64,000 bases of DNA from the NCBI RefSeq assembly GCF_903166545.1, contig NZ_CAESCH010000001.1, positions 3,910,001 through 3,974,000 on the forward strand, in the 5' to 3' direction. Under the pieces are notes generated by a model, which saw only the letters and a list, made by a program, of their open reading frames with translations, made no database searches and was not told the DNA's origin. Source of the stretch: Metabacillus schmidteae. Its GTDB lineage: Bacteria; Bacillota; Bacilli; Bacillales; Bacillaceae. The translations under genes and the position numbers were made by a program. Below, one piece after another: positions 17,847 to 28,798 of this stretch (position 1 is its first letter; each line of letters opens with the position of its first letter).

Positions 17847-19670
17847 TCATGATTTAAGAGCTTGTTTTAATTGAATAATTTCCATTGCTATTTGGGCTGC
17901 TTCTTTGTATTGCTTGTTCCTTTCAGCCTCAATTTTTTCTACTTCTTTTTCTTTTATCATTAACATTTTTTGATGATTCAACACCTGTTTTATATAATCT
18001 GAGAGCTCCTGTTCACTTACCTCAGAGTTAAGGGTAATCATCGCAATGTTGGAAACAATATGTTGCAATTCAGGACTAGGTAACTTCGATAGAAATGAGC
18101 TAACATTTTCTTCATTTCCTTCTTCGTAAAAAGCGTATAAATAAGTAACAATTGCTTTATGTTCTTCGATATTAAATTGAAGTCCCAGTCGTTCCAGAAC
18201 CTTTTCTGCCATTTCTTTACTTCTTAGCATATGTCCGATTAACAATCTCTCAGCGGTGTGAAACGCCGGTAATAGTCGCTTAGATTGTATCGGCTTTCTT
18301 TTTGGCTGTTCCACAATATTCTTTTGCTGTTGTGGAGCTCTTTGACTGTTTACCTGCTGTTCTTTTTGCAGAATCTGTTGCTTTAAAACATCCATCGATA
18401 AGTCAAATTCTGATGATAGTTGTTTTAGATAGATTTCCTTTTCAACGGCATTTTCTAATTGCGCTAGTTCACCAATGACATTTTCAATATACTGAAGTCT
18501 TTCACCTTCATTTTGAAGATTCTTTCCTCTTCTATAGTAGGACATTTTAAATGTCATGATTGGAACACTGGCCCCTATTACATCATGCTTGAATTTTTCA
18601 GATCCAAACTTATTAATGTAGTCATCAGGGTCTAATCCATCTGGAATCATCGCAACTTTTAGCTTACACCCAACATCTTTAAGGATTTTTGCCGCTCTAT
18701 TTGTTGCTTCAATTCCGGCTGAGTCAGAGTCATAACAAATAATTACCTCAGAAACATTTCTTCGAATGATCTTAGCTTGATCTTCGGTTATAGATGTCCC
18801 CATTGTAGCAATTGCCTGCTCAACCCCTGCCCTTGTTGAAGAAATAACATCAGCAAACCCTTCATATAGTACAACTTGCTGATTTTTTCGTATATGTACT
18901 CTAGCACGGTGAAAATTATAAAGCAATTTACTTTTATTAAAAATTTTCGTCTCAGGACTATTGAGATATTTTGGTTTATCCAGACCAAGTACGCGTCCTG
19001 AAAAAGCAATCGTATTTCCATGATGATCCATGATAGGAAACATAATTCGATTTCTAAACCGATCAAAAAATTCTTCGTTCGAGTTACTTTTTTTTATTAA
19101 TAACCCTGCTTCCTCCATCAAGGATAATGTAAATCCCCGCTTTTCTAAAAACTTTTTAACAAAATCCCAGGAATCTAAAGAATAACCAATTTCAAAGGTA
19201 TCTATAATCTCTTTAGTAAATCCTCTGCTTAACAAATAGTCTAATGCCTGCTGACCTTCCTTTGTGTTCACAAGTAAATGATGATAGAATTTTTTTAATA
19301 GCTCATGAGCTTCGATCATCTTCTCGGTGTCTTTAGAAACATGAGGCCCTGGCCCCTGGTCCTGTGAAGGTTGTATCGGTAAATCAATATTAGCTTTGTC
19401 AGCGAGATGTTGTGCTGCTTCAACAAAGGAATAGCCTTCGTGCTGCATTAGAAAAGAAAAAACATTACCACCAGCACCACATCCGAAGCAATGAAAGATC
19501 TGTTTGTCTGCTGAAACTGAGAACGAAGGAGATTTTTCTCCATGAAATGGACATAGCCCAAAATAGTTACGCCCTTGTTTCTTCAATTGAACATATTCAC
19601 TTATTACATCAACAATGTCAGAAGTTCTTTGTATTTTTTCGATCATTTCTTCGGGAATTCGATTACCCAT
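17847..19670 (-). CDS. dnaG: DNA primase
   Basis: Makes RNA primers at the replication fork. It has 607 residues with an N-terminal zinc-binding domain (Cys40, His43, Cys61, Cys64 in LCPFHGEKSP and HCFGCGAGG), an RNA-polymerase core with the FSGRVLG motif, a TOPRIM domain with LYEGFADVI and YDSDSAG, and a C-terminal helicase-binding domain rich in charged helices. It is downstream of a YaiI-family gene (32-base gap) and upstream of sigA. Confidence 0.98.
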   Translation of the reverse strand: MGNRIPEEMIEKIQRTSDIVDVISEYVQLKKQGRNYFGLCPFHGEKSPSFSVSADKQIFHCFGCGAGGNVFSFLMQHEGYSFVEAAQHLADKANIDLPIQPSQDQGPGPHVSKDTEKMIEAHELLKKFYHHLLVNTKEGQQALDYLLSRGFTKEIIDTFEIGYSLDSWDFVKKFLEKRGFTLSLMEEAGLLIKKSNSNEEFFDRFRNRIMFPIMDHHGNTIAFSGRVLGLDKPKYLNSPETKIFNKSKLLYNFHRARVHIRKNQQVVLYEGFADVISSTRAGVEQAIATMGTSITEDQAKIIRRNVSEVIICYDSDSAGIEATNRAAKILKDVGCKLKVAMIPDGLDPDDYINKFGSEKFKHDVIGASVPIMTFKMSYYRRGKNLQNEGERLQYIENVIGELAQLENAVEKEIYLKQLSSEFDLSMDVLKQQILQKEQQVNSQRAPQQQKNIVEQPKRKPIQSKRLLPAFHTAERLLIGHMLRSKEMAEKVLERLGLQFNIEEHKAIVTYLYAFYEEGNEENVSSFLSKLPSPELQHIVSNIAMITLNSEVSEQELSDYIKQVLNHQKMLMIKEKEVEKIEAERNKQYKEAAQIAMEIIQLKQALKS

Positions 19671-19702
19671 ACTACCAACCCCGTACTACAGATATTCGAT
19701 AT

Positions 19703-20155
19703 TTATTTAAGATCTCCTGCATGTTTCGACAAAATCTTTTCAAATGTTGTGATAAAATATAAAATATCATTTTCTGTAAATTTTTTCGGCCCCTTTGTAT
19801 ATTTACCACTGCGTCTTTCTTTAGCAGATAAATAACGAAACTGAAGTGCTGTATCAATATTTTCTTCCGTATATTGCTTTCCCCGGGGTGTGATACAAAT
19901 AACATCCTTTCGGATTAATAGGCCTGCTAACCCAATGTCTTGTGAGATCACAATATCACCTTTGCTGACATGGTTCACTATGTATAAATCAGCTTCTTCT
20001 TTACCCGTATCAACAAACACCCATTGACCACCATACGTTTTATCTGAAGTATGGTTATAGGAGGCAACAAACACAACATCCAGTTTGTATTTGTCGGCTA
20101 TTAGCATGATCTCTTTCTTTACAGGACAAGCATCAGCATCGACAAATATCTTCAT
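19703..20155 (-). CDS. yqxD: YaiI/UPF0178 (YqxD) family protein
   Basis: Conserved protein of 150 residues, family UPF0178, with a PIN-like nuclease fold suggested by the acidic N-terminus MKIFVDADACPVKKE and by the later SQDIGLAGLLIR and ITPRGKQYT motifs. Its biochemical role is not established. It is the first gene of the unit leading to dnaG and sigA, in the position of B. subtilis yqxD. Confidence 0.92.
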   Translation of the reverse strand: MKIFVDADACPVKKEIMLIADKYKLDVVFVASYNHTSDKTYGGQWVFVDTGKEEADLYIVNHVSKGDIVISQDIGLAGLLIRKDVICITPRGKQYTEENIDTALQFRYLSAKERRSGKYTKGPKKFTENDILYFITTFEKILSKHAGDLK

Positions 20156-20431
20156 CGCTTTTTCGTCATATTTCTCTATTCTACATCACTCCGAAATATC
20201 CTTCTACTTAACACACTTTTGTATTGAATACTATTCGTGAGAAAGACCTTAAATTCCTTTTTGTCGAAAATTATTTCATTTGTTCTCTTGACAGTTTACA
20301 AATAATAGTTTATTCCCATATGTCAAGTTCTAAACCTAAAAAAAAGATTTTTATCACAATTTTTTATTATAATACAAGTGTTTCTAAATTTCTATTATTT
20401 TTATCAAATAAAAATGCATTAATTTACAAAG
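20156..20431. other. Intergenic stretch without recognised features
   Basis: Very AT-rich gap between the yqxD start and the yqfL terminator. It holds a 7-bp inverted repeat (CTTGACA near 20287 and TGTCAAG near 20320) but no plausible gene. The promoter for the yqxD-dnaG unit is probably here; I cannot place it with confidence. Confidence 0.4.
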
Positions 20432-20473
20432 AGAAAAGGATGACCTACAAATCACCTTTGTTTAGCCATCCTT
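20432..20473 (-). terminator. Probable terminator of yqfL
   Basis: AAGGATG (20436-20442) pairs with CATCCTT (20467-20473) around partly paired inner bases. On the minus strand TTTTCTCTTT follows. Confidence 0.7.
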
Positions 20474-20479
20474 CCAAAC

Positions 20480-21295
20480 TCATCCATTTTGGTTATTCAT
20501 AAAGTTAGCGATAATATTAGCGGTTTCCTCTACTGCTTTGTTTGAAACATCCACTACTTGACAACCGATTTTGCCCACAACCTTATCAAAATAGTTAAGT
20601 TCTTCTTTAATACGATCAATGTTTGCATAAAAAGCTTCATCATTTAGGCCAAGAGATTTAAGTCGCTCTTTTCTAATGTTATTTAACTTCTCAGGCATAA
20701 TCCGGAGCCCAATGCATTTATGTGGTGATACTTTGTACAACTCTTCTGGAGGCTCAACCTCCGGGACAATTGGTACATTTGCCACCTTGAACCGCTTATG
20801 TGCTAAGTATTGAGATAAAGGTGTCTTAGATGTTCTCGATACACCTATTAACACGATATCTGCTTTTAAGATTCCTCTTGGATCTCTGCCATCATCATAT
20901 TTTACTGCAAATTCAATTGCTTCTACCTTTTTAAAATAGTCATCATCTAATTTACGAACCCGTCCAGGCTCATATTTAGCTGCCGTTCCATATAATGCTT
21001 CCATTTTATCAATCAATGGACCAATAATATCGTAATATACAACACCTTTTTTATCTGCTTCCTCAATGAGATAATCTCTCAACTCAGGAACGACGAGAGT
21101 GAAGCATACAATAGCATTATCCTCTTTAGCTAGAGACAAAACCTCCAAAATGGTTCCCTTATCTTCAACATAAGGAATACGCTTTATTTTAGTATTTGCG
21201 GAAATCCCATTAAATTGACTTGCTGCTGCTTTTACAACTAGCTCAGCTGTTTCGCCAACTGAATCGGATACAACGTACATCAACTTATAGTTCAT
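20480..21295 (-). CDS. yqfL: Pyruvate, phosphate dikinase regulatory-type kinase/phosphorylase (YqfL)
   Basis: DUF299/PSRP family protein of 271 residues. The start [19 protein letters not shown] and a P-loop-like [15 protein letters not shown] are family hallmarks. Members reversibly phosphorylate PPDK or PEP synthase; in B. subtilis YqfL modulates CcpN activity in gluconeogenic control. The ATG at 21295 is preferred over a GTG at 21307 because it reproduces the usual N-terminus. It lies 26 bases downstream of ccpN, so the regulator and its modulator form an operon. Confidence 0.93.
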   Translation of the reverse strand: MNYKLMYVVSDSVGETAELVVKAAASQFNGISANTKIKRIPYVEDKGTILEVLSLAKEDNAIVCFTLVVPELRDYLIEEADKKGVVYYDIIGPLIDKMEALYGTAAKYEPGRVRKLDDDYFKKVEAIEFAVKYDDGRDPRGILKADIVLIGVSRTSKTPLSQYLAHKRFKVANVPIVPEVEPPEELYKVSPHKCIGLRIMPEKLNNIRKERLKSLGLNDEAFYANIDRIKEELNYFDKVVGKIGCQVVDVSNKAVEETANIIANFMNNQNG

Positions 21296-21321
21296 TTTTT
21301 TCCCCACTTCTCATACTATAT

Positions 21322-21951
21322 TTAATCGTTTAGAAAGCTAACCAAAATTTTCGTCATATTTGTTTTAGTAATTCTTCCAATTACTTCATAACCTTTGGCT
21401 GTATCCTTAACAACAGGTAATGCATCTATTTGTTTATCAATTAACACTTGTGCAACATCTATAATGAAATCATCAGGTTTACATACCGTTATATTGGGCA
21501 TTCTTGTCATGATAATATTTACTGGAATAGAAGTAAGTTCCTGCTTGCCAATACTCGTCCGTAAAAGGTCCTTACGCGATAGTACACCAACTAAATAAGA
21601 CTGCTCATCAACAACGAAAAGTGTACCTACATCCTCTAAAAACATCATACAGATTGCATCGTAAACTGACACATTGGTGCTGACGACTATTGGAATTGAC
21701 TGATAGTCCCTTACTTGAAGCTTTCTAAGTTCTTCTGTTAACAAATGAGTATTTGTTTTTCCTGTAAAATAATAACCTACTCTTGGTCTCGCCTCTAAGT
21801 AACCGGACATTGTTAATATGGCCAAGTCGGGACGAAGTGTCGCCCTTGTTAAATTTAATTGATCAGCAATCTGTTCACCAGTAATTGGTCCATTTTCCTT
21901 AACAATTTCAACGATTTGCTCCTGCCTTTTATTCAGTTCTATGTTCCTCAC
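21322..21951 (-). CDS. ccpN: Transcriptional repressor CcpN
   Basis: Repressor of gluconeogenic genes (gapB, pckA in B. subtilis), 209 residues. An N-terminal helix-turn-helix (about 1-65, GEQIADQLNLTRATLRPDLAIL) is followed by two CBS repeats (about 75-205; SVYDAICMMFLEDVGTLFVVD and IDVAQVLIDKQIDALPVV, each about 20 residues) that sense nucleotides. The GTG start has only a weak, close AAGGCG element, but an in-frame stop lies just upstream, so no earlier start is possible. It is first in the ccpN-yqfL pair. Confidence 0.95.
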   Translation of the reverse strand: MRNIELNKRQEQIVEIVKENGPITGEQIADQLNLTRATLRPDLAILTMSGYLEARPRVGYYFTGKTNTHLLTEELRKLQVRDYQSIPIVVSTNVSVYDAICMMFLEDVGTLFVVDEQSYLVGVLSRKDLLRTSIGKQELTSIPVNIIMTRMPNITVCKPDDFIIDVAQVLIDKQIDALPVVKDTAKGYEVIGRITKTNMTKILVSFLND

Positions 21952-22118
21952 CGCCTTGCATATTCATTTTTTATAAGAAATTATATTTCTAATGATAATT
22001 AATTTATCGTTACTAAAATAATGGATAAAGCATGGTCTGTTGATTTTACAGAGCCTAAATTAATTATATACTTTACACACATTTTGAAAAGGAATATGTT
22101 TTAAGTTTTCTTTCTATA

Positions 22119-22146
22119 GAAAAAGGGCTGACGTCATGTCAGTCCC
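22119..22146 (-). terminator. Rho-independent terminator of glyS
   Basis: 8-bp stem GGGCTGAC / GTCAG-T-CCC (22125-22132 with 22138-22146, one bulged base), followed on the minus strand by five T. Confidence 0.85.
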
Positions 22147-22168
22147 TATTCATACTGAATTTCAACTC

Positions 22169-24223
22169 TTACTTCACCAAAATAACATTCATTTTTGCAA
22201 ATGATTCTATTAGTTGCGATAATTTCACCATCTGTGCCAATCGATTTTGTTTTATAGCTTCATTATCTGACATAACCATAGTATGATCAAAATATTCGTT
22301 GATCATTGGCTTTAATGATGCAAGTGCTTGATACACTTCCTCTTCATTGTTTAAAGAGTCCATTTTCTGAGCTGTTTCAATATAAGCATTATATAATGCT
22401 GTTTCATAATCACTTTCAAACAGTTCACTATTAATGTCACTTTCTGTACCTTTTTTCGCTATGTTCATAACACGAGCAAGTGCCTCAATCGTTTCTTTGA
22501 AATCTGAATGAGATGAAGCGGATTGAAGTACTTTGGCGCGAGCTACTAATGAATTTACTTCAAGCAATGAAGACTCCAACACAGCATCATTTAAATCATA
22601 GCGGATGTTTTCTTCAGCTAAACGATATTTTAATCTCAATTTAAAGAACGAAACTAACTCCTCAGCTGCCTCGATTGATTTTTTAATTTGATATTGACTT
22701 AACGATAGCTCAAACAATTCTGGTAAGGAAATTGTCCACCCTTTAGATAACAAAATCTGAAGGATTCCACTGGCCTGTCTTCTAAGAGCATAAGGGTCCT
22801 GTGATCCCGTTGGAATTTTGCCAATCGCGAAGAAACCTACGATTGTGTCTAATTTATCAGCAAGTGCTACTATAGCACCTACATTAGAGCCCGGTGCATC
22901 ATCTTCGGCATGTCGCGGCATATAGTGCTCATTTATTGCAACTGCTACTTCTTCTTTTTCACCACTTAGACGAGCATATTTTTCCCCAATTTTCCCTTGA
23001 AGTTCAGGGAATTCATAAACCATATTTGTTACTAAATCAAATTTGCAAATGGATGCTGCTCGTTCAACATGCTTCTTTTCGTCAGTTTGTAATTGGAATC
23101 TATCTGCTAATTGTGTAGACAGATTCACAATGCGGTTAACCTTTTCTCCGAGAGTTCCTAACTCTTCATGGAATACGATTTTGTCCAGCTTCCTAACCGC
23201 ATCCTCAATCTTTAGCTTTTGATCTTCTTGATAGAAGAAGTTTGCATCAGATAATCTCGCACGTAATACCTTTTCATTCCCTCTTGCTACATTTTCTAAA
23301 TGGTTCTGATCTCCATTCCTTACTGTAACAAAGAATGGCTGTAATTGTCCGTCATTATTTCTAACAGGGAAATAACGTTGATGTTCCTTCATCGTTGTTA
23401 CTAGCACTTCATCTGGTAATGATAAGTACTCTTGTTCAAATTTACCATAAAGTGCTGTTGGATATTCAACGAGATTGTTAACTTCTTCTAAAAGATCTTC
23501 ATCTACAGGGATTACCCAGTTTTTCTCGTTTTCGAGATCAACCAATTGCTGACTAATTGCGTCTTTTCGTTTGACAGGATCAGCAATTACAAATTGTTCT
23601 AGTAGGGCTGCTTCATATAACGAAGGAGAGACAATCTCTACTTTACTTCCTAGAAAACGATGTCCATATGTAAATGAATCTGTTTTTGCACCAGCAATTT
23701 CAAATGGAATCACTTCCTGACCAAAAAGTGCCACTAACCACTTTATAGGACGGATATATCGTAGTTCCTGATTGCCCCAACGCATATTCTTAGGAAAAGT
23801 AAGTCCTGTAATTAAATCGCGAGTTTCTGTTAATAAATCTTTTGCTTCTTGGCCTTGAACGAATTTTTGGACGTGAACATATTCAATTCCATTGATTTCT
23901 TTAAAATAAATATCGTCAACAGATGCACCTTGTCCTTTTGTAAAACCAATTGCTGCTTTTGACCAGTTTCCGTCTTCATCAAGGGCAATTTTCTTTGCAG
24001 GTCCTTTTGCTTCTTCCTCAATATCCGGTTGTTTCTCTGCAACTTCCTTTACTAGAACTGCTAATCTTCTTGGAGTTGAATACGTTTTTACTTCTCCATG
24101 TGATAATTGTTTTTCTTCCAGCCATTTTGTTACCTTTTCAGCAAATTGGTTCATCGCTGGAGTTACATAATGTGCTGGGACTTCTTCTAAGCCAATTTCC
24201 AGTAATAAGTCTTTTTTACTCAT
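22169..24223 (-). CDS. glyS: Glycyl-tRNA synthetase beta subunit
   Basis: Beta chain of the bacterial tetrameric glycyl-tRNA synthetase, 684 residues. It carries the typical start [18 protein letters not shown], an HD-like core and a C-terminal anticodon-binding DALR-like region (about 560-684). Its start overlaps the glyQ end by 8 bases, ensuring coupled translation. It is controlled by the glycine T-box upstream of glyQ and ends in a terminator. Confidence 0.97.
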   Translation of the reverse strand: MSKKDLLLEIGLEEVPAHYVTPAMNQFAEKVTKWLEEKQLSHGEVKTYSTPRRLAVLVKEVAEKQPDIEEEAKGPAKKIALDEDGNWSKAAIGFTKGQGASVDDIYFKEINGIEYVHVQKFVQGQEAKDLLTETRDLITGLTFPKNMRWGNQELRYIRPIKWLVALFGQEVIPFEIAGAKTDSFTYGHRFLGSKVEIVSPSLYEAALLEQFVIADPVKRKDAISQQLVDLENEKNWVIPVDEDLLEEVNNLVEYPTALYGKFEQEYLSLPDEVLVTTMKEHQRYFPVRNNDGQLQPFFVTVRNGDQNHLENVARGNEKVLRARLSDANFFYQEDQKLKIEDAVRKLDKIVFHEELGTLGEKVNRIVNLSTQLADRFQLQTDEKKHVERAASICKFDLVTNMVYEFPELQGKIGEKYARLSGEKEEVAVAINEHYMPRHAEDDAPGSNVGAIVALADKLDTIVGFFAIGKIPTGSQDPYALRRQASGILQILLSKGWTISLPELFELSLSQYQIKKSIEAAEELVSFFKLRLKYRLAEENIRYDLNDAVLESSLLEVNSLVARAKVLQSASSHSDFKETIEALARVMNIAKKGTESDINSELFESDYETALYNAYIETAQKMDSLNNEEEVYQALASLKPMINEYFDHTMVMSDNEAIKQNRLAQMVKLSQLIESFAKMNVILVK

Positions 24224-25103
24224 TTTCTTTTCCTCCTTCCTGTAACATTGGGAAACCTAATTTTTCACGCTCATCATAAAATGTTTTCGCAACTTTTCTA
24301 GCTAAATTTCGAACACGCCCAATATAGCCTGTTCTCTCTGTAACTGAGATTGCTCCTTTAGCATCAAGAAGGTTAAAAGTATGTGAACATTTTAATACAT
24401 AATCATATGCAGGATGTACAAGCCCTTCGTCCATTTGTCTCATAGCCTCTTTTTCATATGTCGAGAACAATTCAAATAACATATCAGTATCAGATGTTTC
24501 AAATGTATACTTTGAATGTTCATACTCTGGCATTAGGAAAATATCCCGTATAGTATATCCGTCAGTCCATTCCAAATCAAAAACATTTTCTTTATCCTGA
24601 ATATATGACGCAAGTCTTTCAATACCATACGTTATCTCAGCTGATACCGGCTTACATTCTAAGCCGCCAACTTGTTGGAAATATGTAAACTGTGTTATTT
24701 CCATACCATCAAGCCATACTTCCCAACCAAGACCCGCACATCCTAACGATGGATTTTCCCAGTTATCTTCAACAAATCGAATATCATGCTCTAAAGGATT
24801 TATTCCCAGGGCACGTAAAGAATCTAAATATAACTCTTGAATATTGTCTGGTGAAGGCTTCATAATGACCTGAAATTGATGATGCTGATATAGTCGGTTA
24901 GGGTTTTCTCCATAACGTCCATCAGCCGGCCTTCTAGATGGTTCTACATATGCAACTTTCCATGGCTCCGGCCCTATACTTTTTAAAAAAGTATACGGAC
25001 TCATCGTTCCTGCACCTTTCTCTGTATCATACGCCTGCATAAGCACACACCCTTGATCAGACCAGTGCTTTTGTAGAGTTAAAATCATGTTTTGAATATT
25101 CAT
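24216..25103 (-). CDS. glyQ: Glycyl-tRNA synthetase alpha subunit
   Basis: Catalytic alpha chain, 295 residues, the usual bacterial length, with class II features in [31 protein letters not shown] and [12 protein letters not shown]. Two ATGs are possible at 25109 and 25103; the second is better spaced (9 bases) from GGAGG and gives the family N-terminus. Longer frames run back into the T-box terminator. It is the first gene of glyQS. Confidence 0.97.
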   Translation of the reverse strand: MNIQNMILTLQKHWSDQGCVLMQAYDTEKGAGTMSPYTFLKSIGPEPWKVAYVEPSRRPADGRYGENPNRLYQHHQFQVIMKPSPDNIQELYLDSLRALGINPLEHDIRFVEDNWENPSLGCAGLGWEVWLDGMEITQFTYFQQVGGLECKPVSAEITYGIERLASYIQDKENVFDLEWTDGYTIRDIFLMPEYEHSKYTFETSDTDMLFELFSTYEKEAMRQMDEGLVHPAYDYVLKCSHTFNLLDAKGAISVTERTGYIGRVRNLARKVAKTFYDEREKLGFPMLQEGGKENE

Positions 25104-25149
25104 ATTCATATACCTCCGTGAATAATATAGAATGCTCTGACAAGAGACA

Positions 25150-25371
25150 ATATAAAAAGCTCTCATCCCTATGTCAGATCATTGACATAGGGACGAGAGC
25201 TAACCCGCGGTTCCACCCTAATTGCTTATATGTATAAGCCACTTTAGAAAAATTTGCTCCGGAATGCCTTTCCTTACGGTTCAATCCTTAGCTTTCACCA
25301 TCCTAAGGTCGCTTTCATCTTTTAGTCCTTCGTAAGTACTTCTTTCCATCTACACAACAATGTTAAATTAT
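25150..25371 (-). ncRNA. Glycine T-box riboswitch upstream of glyQS
   Basis: On the minus strand the leader carries the T-box AGGGTGGAACCGCGGG (25219-25204). A GGC glycine specifier (25268-25266) sits in an AAAGGCA context, opposite an AGTA element in the 5' side of stem I. The terminator has an 18-position stem (25159-25176 with 25183-25200), then five T. Uncharged tRNA-Gly would stabilise the antiterminator and allow glyQS transcription. Confidence 0.95.
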
Positions 25372-25377
25372 AATTGC

Positions 25378-25406
25378 ATCTTAATCGAATTTTTAATAGA
25401 TGTCAA
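25378..25406 (-). promoter_or_regulatory. Promoter of the glyQS T-box operon
   Basis: -35 TTGACA (25406-25401), 17-base spacer, -10 TAAGAT (25383-25378); predicted start near 25371, right before stem I of the T-box. Confidence 0.75.
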
Positions 25407-25412
25407 TATCCT

Positions 25413-26168
25413 TCACTTAAGCTTTCCTTTTATTGAATCTAATTGATCAAGAAATCTTTTAGATTTAATTGTTAAACCGGAATACTCATGATAATATGCA
25501 TCGATGACCAACTTAAGTTCATTTTTTGTTTCTTGCTTTACGGATATATTTCCGAGCCTATTTAAGTCAAAATAAAAGAAAAGTCGAAGAAGCTTTACTG
25601 TTGTTGGGGCTATTTGTAAACGGTAAGGGTCAATTTCAAAGCATCTGTGGCACAAAAATCCACCTTCTCTGATTGAAAAATGAAAGGTTCCATCCTTTTG
25701 ACCACAATTTGTACAACAATCCAGTTGAGGGTGAAGACCTAATACTGGCAGTATTTTCATTTCAAAGATATGAAGTAAAATATCAGGATCAACTTCCTCA
25801 TCTAAATATGTAAAAGTTTGCAGTAATAACTCAAATAGAAAAGGGTTTCTTTCATGATTTTCTGTACTTTTATCAAGCAGCTCTGCGATATATGAAGCAT
25901 ATGCTGTCAAGAAAATATCTTCTCTAATACTTCTTAATGAGTGTATGGTCTCTCCTTGCTGGAGGCTTCCTAATCCACTCGATTTTTGAAATAAAAAGGT
26001 TCCATACGTAAAAAGTTGGGTGATAGACGTAAAGCGACTATTTGGTTTCTTTGCGCCCCTTGCCATAACCCCAACTTTTCCCAGTTCTCTTGTATATAGT
26101 GTTATAATCTTGTTTGTTTCACCGTAATCAGTTGATCGGATCACAATTCCTTCACATTTTTGTAGCAA
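25413..26168 (-). CDS. recO: DNA repair protein RecO
   Basis: Recombination mediator that loads RecA on SSB-coated DNA with RecR. It has 251 residues: an N-terminal OB fold ([23 protein letters not shown], within residues 4-25), a helical middle and a zinc-binding pair, CCTNCGQ and CHRC. A TTG at 26168 is preferred to the GTG at 26180 because AGGTGAGGG then lies upstream rather than overlapping the start. It follows yqzL by 33 bases and is the last gene of the era-yqzL-recO unit. Confidence 0.93.
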   Translation of the reverse strand: MLQKCEGIVIRSTDYGETNKIITLYTRELGKVGVMARGAKKPNSRFTSITQLFTYGTFLFQKSSGLGSLQQGETIHSLRSIREDIFLTAYASYIAELLDKSTENHERNPFLFELLLQTFTYLDEEVDPDILLHIFEMKILPVLGLHPQLDCCTNCGQKDGTFHFSIREGGFLCHRCFEIDPYRLQIAPTTVKLLRLFFYFDLNRLGNISVKQETKNELKLVIDAYYHEYSGLTIKSKRFLDQLDSIKGKLK

Positions 26169-26201
26169 AATATCCCTCACCTTTCAAAGGTTCAGGCAAG
26201 A

Positions 26202-26345
26202 TCAGGAAATTGGAAAATCTAGTTCAGCTAGTTCATCCTCTTGGGAATCGGGTCCTTCATCAGTCTCCTTTTCTAGTTCTTTAAAAAGAAGATACGTATC
26301 AATGCTACCTGTTTGCGAAAAAACCTTCCAGGTAAAATCCAACAT
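26202..26345 (-). CDS. yqzL: YqzL-like small protein (47 aa)
   Basis: Small gene of 47 codons with ATG at 26345, stop at 26202 and a GGTGGGG ribosome binding site. The protein starts MLDFTWKVFSQTGSIDTYLL, then FKELEKE and an acidic tail ending in LDFPIS. The start, the length and the position between era and recO match B. subtilis YqzL, whose function is unknown. Confidence 0.88.
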   Translation of the reverse strand: MLDFTWKVFSQTGSIDTYLLFKELEKETDEGPDSQEDELAELDFPIS

Positions 26346-26475
26346 ATAAACCCCACCTTTCAGTTGTTAAGACTAGCAAGCATCAATCCAATTTCTTTAC
26401 AGTTATCTTGACCTTTTTTTCTACTTTTCATGTTAAACAATTTTTGCTAATAGATACGATGAATATGATCTATTT

Positions 26476-27802
<1,327 letters not shown>

Positions 27803-27876
27803 CTAATGACTTTACTCTTCTTTATTTTACCTAATTTTCATAGTAATTTCACGCCTAATTCTGCTTTTGTAATTTA

Positions 27877-27906
27877 ATTGTAAGAATTTTCGAAAATCAT
27901 TTGCAA
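27877..27906 (-). promoter_or_regulatory. Candidate sigma-A promoter of cdd-era
   Basis: -35 TTGCAA (27906-27901), 18-base spacer, -10 TACAAT (27882-27877), in the 182-base gap downstream of dgkA. Confidence 0.5.
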
Positions 27907-27960
27907 TACACTAAAAATGATGTTTATGCTTCTTACAAGTTACTTGCATAATCCTTATTT

Positions 27961-28344
27961 TTATGGAGCAAAAAGGTGATTCATTATCATAACGATTCCA
28001 ATTATAACGGAAAGTACCGCGTAAACCAAAACAGCACCTGCTGCTGCATCCTTTGCTGCTTTTGCTAAAGGATGCTTTTCACTCGTTATCATATCCACTA
28101 CATGCTCAATAGCTGTATTAATAAGTTCAAGTGCCAGCATGCCACCAATTAAAAATAGGACAATGATCCATTCTAAAATTGAAAAACGCAATAAAAAACC
28201 GATAAAAAACATTAAAACTGATATCACAACATGTATTTGAAAGTTTCGTTCTGATTTAAACGTTAAGACAATTCCATTCCAGGCATATTGAAAACTTTTA
28301 TAAAAACGGGTCCACTCAGAATTCTTCTGATCTTTTGAGTCCAT
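27961..28344 (-). CDS. dgkA: Diacylglycerol/undecaprenol kinase family protein DgkA
   Basis: Small integral membrane kinase of 127 residues with three helices and the family motif [16 protein letters not shown] followed by [16 protein letters not shown]. The Gram-positive members phosphorylate undecaprenol for cell-wall lipid recycling rather than diacylglycerol. Its start overlaps the end of ybeY by 29 bases, so the pgpH-ybeY-dgkA genes are one unit. Confidence 0.95.
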   Translation of the reverse strand: MDSKDQKNSEWTRFYKSFQYAWNGIVLTFKSERNFQIHVVISVLMFFIGFLLRFSILEWIIVLFLIGGMLALELINTAIEHVVDMITSEKHPLAKAAKDAAAGAVLVYAVLSVIIGIVMIMNHLFAP

Positions 28345-28798
28345 ATTGATTTAAAATTTCCTTTTGTTTTGTAAACATCACTTTTTCATCTGAATCTGTC
28401 ATATGATCATATCCTAGTAAATGTAATAGACCATGAACTGATAAAAAGCCTAACTCTCTCATAAATGAATGTCCATATTCTTCAGCCTGTTCCCTCGCTC
28501 TAGGAATTGAAATGATGATATCTCCAAGAATTCGAGGCTGAACTGCACCTATTATCTCTATTTCTCCCTCACCCATTTCTTCAAGAGCAAAGGAAATAAC
28601 ATCTGTCGGCTGATCTTTATCTCGATATTCTTTGTTTACTTGTTGTATACGTTCATTTGTTACAAATGTGACTGACAGTTCTGCTCCTTCAGTAACTTCT
28701 TCCACATCAGCAGTAAATTGAAGCAGTTCTTCAACTGTCTTTATTTGTTCATCTGTTAATTCATTTGTTTCATCATGACTATCAATTGAAAGTCTCAT
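28316..28798 (-). CDS. ybeY: Endoribonuclease YbeY
   Basis: Zinc-dependent single-strand endoribonuclease for 16S rRNA 3'-end maturation and ribosome quality control, 160 residues. The zinc-binding motif H-x3-H-x5-H (His122, His126, His132) lies in [12 protein letters not shown]. The start ATG overlaps the pgpH stop by one base. The B. subtilis name is YqfG. Confidence 0.97.
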   Translation of the reverse strand: MRLSIDSHDETNELTDEQIKTVEELLQFTADVEEVTEGAELSVTFVTNERIQQVNKEYRDKDQPTDVISFALEEMGEGEIEIIGAVQPRILGDIIISIPRAREQAEEYGHSFMRELGFLSVHGLLHLLGYDHMTDSDEKVMFTKQKEILNQYGLKRSEEF

